NCBI GenBank assembly: GCA_900320925.1 | Contig: ONUD01000199.1 | Location: forward strand, 1 to 7,983 | Length of the DNA stretch: 7,983 nt | From: an uncultured Eubacteriales bacterium | GTDB lineage: Bacteria; Bacillota; Clostridia; Oscillospirales; Acutalibacteraceae | Direction of reading: 5' to 3' | In this document: piece by piece, positions 6,305 through 7,983 of the stretch | Layout: each line of letters begins with the position of its first letter | How positions within the stretch are numbered: the first letter of the stretch is position 1 | The notes under the pieces: generated by a model | Databases searched by the model: none | The model's input: only the letters and a program-made list of their open reading frames with translations | What the model was told of the DNA's origin: nothing | Program-made: the position numbers and the translations under genes

Positions 6305-7729
6305 ATGGCAGACAGAGTCAGACAACTGGAACAGGAAATCAATGCCCTCCAACAACAGCTCCGTCAGCAAAATCAGCAGGCTGAACAGGAACGTCAGCGT
6401 ATCATTGACGAACAAAAAAGAGCCATTGCCTATTATCAGGAAGATATGCGTCGTGCCGTCCGTGAGCATGACGAGAAAACGAAACAGGAATATGAACGAA
6501 TGCTGAAAGAGTATCAGCAAAGCATTGAAAGAGAGATGCAGGGCGAAGCGGCAGGCATGAGTGCCGAATACCGCCGTCTGGCAAAGGAAGTGAAACGCAG
6601 TGAAGAACAGCTTGCACGCAAAAATCAGGAACTGGAACAACAGGTGCAGGCAATCCGCAATGACCTTTCTGCACGCAATCAGGGCAGCAGCCGTGAAGCA
6701 AAGGAATATCTTCTTCATGCCACCAATGAATTTCACCAAATTGAAACCAAACCGCATGAAAAATTCATGCCCAAGCGTCTGACCATTTTTTACAATGCCA
6801 TCAAGGACGGTCAGCAGCTTTATCAGGCAGGCTTGTTTGAAGCTGCCACGGCAGTCGCTATTTCCGCCAAATCGGGACTGGAACGGCTCGGCTATCAGAT
6901 TGACGACAAGGCCGCCGAATGGGACAGACAATATGACCTGTTTCTCATGAAGCTCAACTACCTTGCCGCCAAGGTACAGCAGGAACTCTCCGACTGGGAG
7001 GAAACCATTGCCGAGCCAAGCGGCAAAAATGCCGAACTGAGAAAAAAACACCTTGTTGAAATCAATTACTGGTCAAAAGGCGAGTTTGCCGACATCGTGC
7101 AGGCAATGAACCGCTACCGCAAAATTGCTTCCATCGGCAAGGAAGCTTATTTGAAACAGCCTGACAGTGCCAATACCGACCAGTTGAAAGACTATATCAA
7201 GGACATTGCCAAACTTGATGAGCGTCTGCAACTCCTGCACGACCTGTATCCGCTTCGTTATACCGCTTCCTGCCAGCGTGCCGACTGGGGGGAAAGCATT
7301 ATTGATTTTCTTTCCGATGAAATCAATCTGGAATGGCACGAGGAACTGACCGGCTACCGTCAGGCTACCGAAGAAGTACTTTCCTCCCGCTGTTTTCAGG
7401 AGTATGTCAAAATGAACTTTGACGGAGAAAGCGTGACCGAGGATACCAGAGAGTGGCTCAAGCTGGTATTCGAGAATGCATCGGGCAACAAAATCTACAT
7501 CTACCTTGTCCCTGTCGAAGCCAAACGCAATGTCGAAAACAGGGTCATTATCCATATCGACTACGGCGGTGCAGAACAGGAACTGTACTCCCGTGACATT
7601 TATCAGCACGTCTGTGAAGCGATCCAATCCCCCGATGCCGTCAAATATGCCGCAGACATCAACGAACTCAAAATGAACACCAACAAATCTTTCAGCGACA
7701 CTGCCAAAGACCTTGAAAAGAATTTATAA
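6305..7729 (+). CDS. Large soluble coiled-coil protein of unknown function (474 aa)
   Basis: I do not recognise the family. Residues 1-125 are a long, Gln/Glu/Arg-rich coiled coil starting LEQEINALQQQLRQQ (8-22), with a break near EAAGMSAEY (81-89). Residues 130-360 look all-helical with many aromatic residues (for example FYNAIKDGQQLYQAGLFEAA, 162-181, which resembles a helical-repeat hairpin). Residues 380-440 look alpha/beta, with strands KIYIYLVPV (396-404) and NRVIIHIDY (412-420). No Walker A motif, signal peptide or membrane segment is seen, so it is neither an SMC-type ATPase nor secreted. ATG 6305 follows AGGGG (6291-6295) with 9 bases of spacing, and the gene starts 6 bases after the previous stop. 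Its TAA stop (7727-7729) lies at the outer edge of an inverted repeat, so the original C-terminus may have been changed. By position it belongs to the ter-like system, perhaps as a scaffold. Confidence 0.85.
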   Translation: MADRVRQLEQEINALQQQLRQQNQQAEQERQRIIDEQKRAIAYYQEDMRRAVREHDEKTKQEYERMLKEYQQSIEREMQGEAAGMSAEYRRLAKEVKRSEEQLARKNQELEQQVQAIRNDLSARNQGSSREAKEYLLHATNEFHQIETKPHEKFMPKRLTIFYNAIKDGQQLYQAGLFEAATAVAISAKSGLERLGYQIDDKAAEWDRQYDLFLMKLNYLAAKVQQELSDWEETIAEPSGKNAELRKKHLVEINYWSKGEFADIVQAMNRYRKIASIGKEAYLKQPDSANTDQLKDYIKDIAKLDERLQLLHDLYPLRYTASCQRADWGESIIDFLSDEINLEWHEELTGYRQATEEVLSSRCFQEYVKMNFDGESVTEDTREWLKLVFENASGNKIYIYLVPVEAKRNVENRVIIHIDYGGAEQELYSRDIYQHVCEAIQSPDAVKYAADINELKMNTNKSFSDTAKDLEKNL

Positions 7730-7754
7730 TTTATAATGCATAATTCATAATTAT
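7726..7754 (+). repeat. Inverted repeat, left arm
   Basis: These 29 bases are the reverse complement of 7851-7879 with 3 mismatches. The reverse strand reads as degenerate heptamers of the type ATTATGN. The arm also contains its own perfect hairpin: GCATAATT (7738-7745) pairs with AATTATGC (7749-7756) around CAT. The stop codon of the 474-aa gene lies at the outer end. Confidence 0.8.
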
Positions 7755-7775
7755 GCCAAAAGGAGAAGTAAACGC

Positions 7776-7874
7776 ATGAAAGATGATAAATACGGATTGC
7801 GAAGAACTGATAAAATGATTAACCGCCATCATCAAATCAAGCAAACATCAATAATTATGCATTATGTATTATGA
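7776..7874 (+). CDS. Short ORF (32 aa) between the inverted repeats; possible gene remnant
   Basis: ATG 7776 follows AGGAGAAG (7761-7768) with 7 bases of spacing, a good ribosome site. The product has 32 residues and begins MKDDKYGLRRTDKM; it is basic and rich in His, Lys and Arg up to about residue 24. The last 7 or so residues (IIMHYVL) and the TGA stop are encoded by the right arm of the inverted repeat. I therefore suspect it is the start of a formerly longer gene cut by the repeat, or a real micro-protein whose end was replaced. A leader peptide is possible too. No family is recognised. Confidence 0.4.
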   Translation: MKDDKYGLRRTDKMINRHHQIKQTSIIMHYVL

Positions 7875-7879
7875 ATTAT
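7851..7879 (+). repeat. Inverted repeat, right arm
   Basis: This is the partner of 7726-7754, with 26 of 29 positions matching in inverted orientation. It reads as tandem degenerate heptamers ATTATGC, ATTATGT, ATTATGA. AATAATT (7850-7856) and AATTATT (7874-7880) can pair within the arm. It ends just before the ribosome site of the next gene. Confidence 0.8.
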
Positions 7880-7897
7880 TTCGAGAGGAGAGTTACA

Positions 7898-7983
7898 ATG
7901 AGTGGAGAAGCAAGCGGATTGATTATTGTACCATTGATGATTGCCGCAGGAGGACTGCCGCTGATTCTGGGAGGACTGGCAGT
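7898..7983 (+). CDS. Start of a hydrophobic, Gly-rich probable membrane protein (runs off window)
   Basis: ATG 7898 follows AGGAG (7886-7890) with 7 bases of spacing. The 28 complete codons give MSGEASG followed by a continuous hydrophobic stretch, LIIVPLMIAAGGLPLILGGLA (residues 8-28, rich in Gly, Leu and Ile). This fits an N-terminal membrane segment or signal anchor. The frame is open to the right edge. Too little is visible to name a family. Its position and orientation make it a likely member of the same operon. Confidence 0.65.
   Translation, partial: MSGEASGLIIVPLMIAAGGLPLILGGLA

Noticed and set aside
5909..7051. A 380-codon open frame on the minus strand
   Set aside because: It lies opposite the Pro-rich and coiled-coil genes, is rich in Phe/Leu as expected for the complement of Gln/Lys/Glu codons, and has no family resemblance.
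7726..7879. CRISPR array
   Set aside because: There are only two inverted repeat arms, no regularly spaced direct repeats and no cas genes.

Overview
The window looks like accessory chromosome of an anaerobic Firmicute, most likely a Clostridia member near Ruminococcaceae/Oscillospiraceae. This rests on an E. coli-like adhE, strong GGAGG ribosome sites, near-consensus sigma-A promoters, moderate GC, and AT-rich heptamer repeats between genes. The family-level placement is a guess.

Layout. Bases 1-386 (minus strand) hold the first 128 codons of adhE, the fermentative acetaldehyde/alcohol dehydrogenase. Bases 387-613 are a divergent promoter region with two back-to-back sigma-A promoters, both with 17-bp spacers. 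The plus-strand promoter has perfect TTGACA and TATAAT boxes. From 614 to the right edge all genes run on the plus strand with short gaps or overlaps, so they form one probable operon: a P-type ATPase-like protein (614-2383), four consecutive TerD-family genes (2406-4831), a radical SAM protein of the NrdG/PflA activase type (4933-5556), a protein with a Pro-rich linker and coiled coil (5546-6298), a large coiled-coil protein (6305-7729), a 32-codon ORF between inverted repeats (7776-7874), and the start of a hydrophobic, Gly-rich membrane protein (7898 to edge).

The operon is a Ter-type (tellurite/stress response) locus with unusual content. The ATPase-like protein keeps the phosphorylatable Asp and a complete P domain. 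It has lost the actuator TGES motif, the PEGL motif of M4, the TGD motif and everything after the P domain, including M5-M10, so it looks like a membrane pseudo-pump, sensor or scaffold and not a transporter. The three last TerD copies are close tandem duplicates with intact acidic Ca2+-site motifs. The first is a divergent paralog. A radical SAM activase-like enzyme sits next to them with no glycyl radical enzyme in view, followed by two soluble coiled-coil proteins that share a YYQ(D/E) motif. No terB, terC or telA is seen here; they could lie beyond the right edge.

Two intergenic gaps (4831-4932 and 7726-7879) carry heptamer repeats and hairpins with a shared AATTCATAATT core. In both cases the repeat begins at the stop codon of the upstream gene, which suggests repeat insertion or expansion has reshaped those gene ends.
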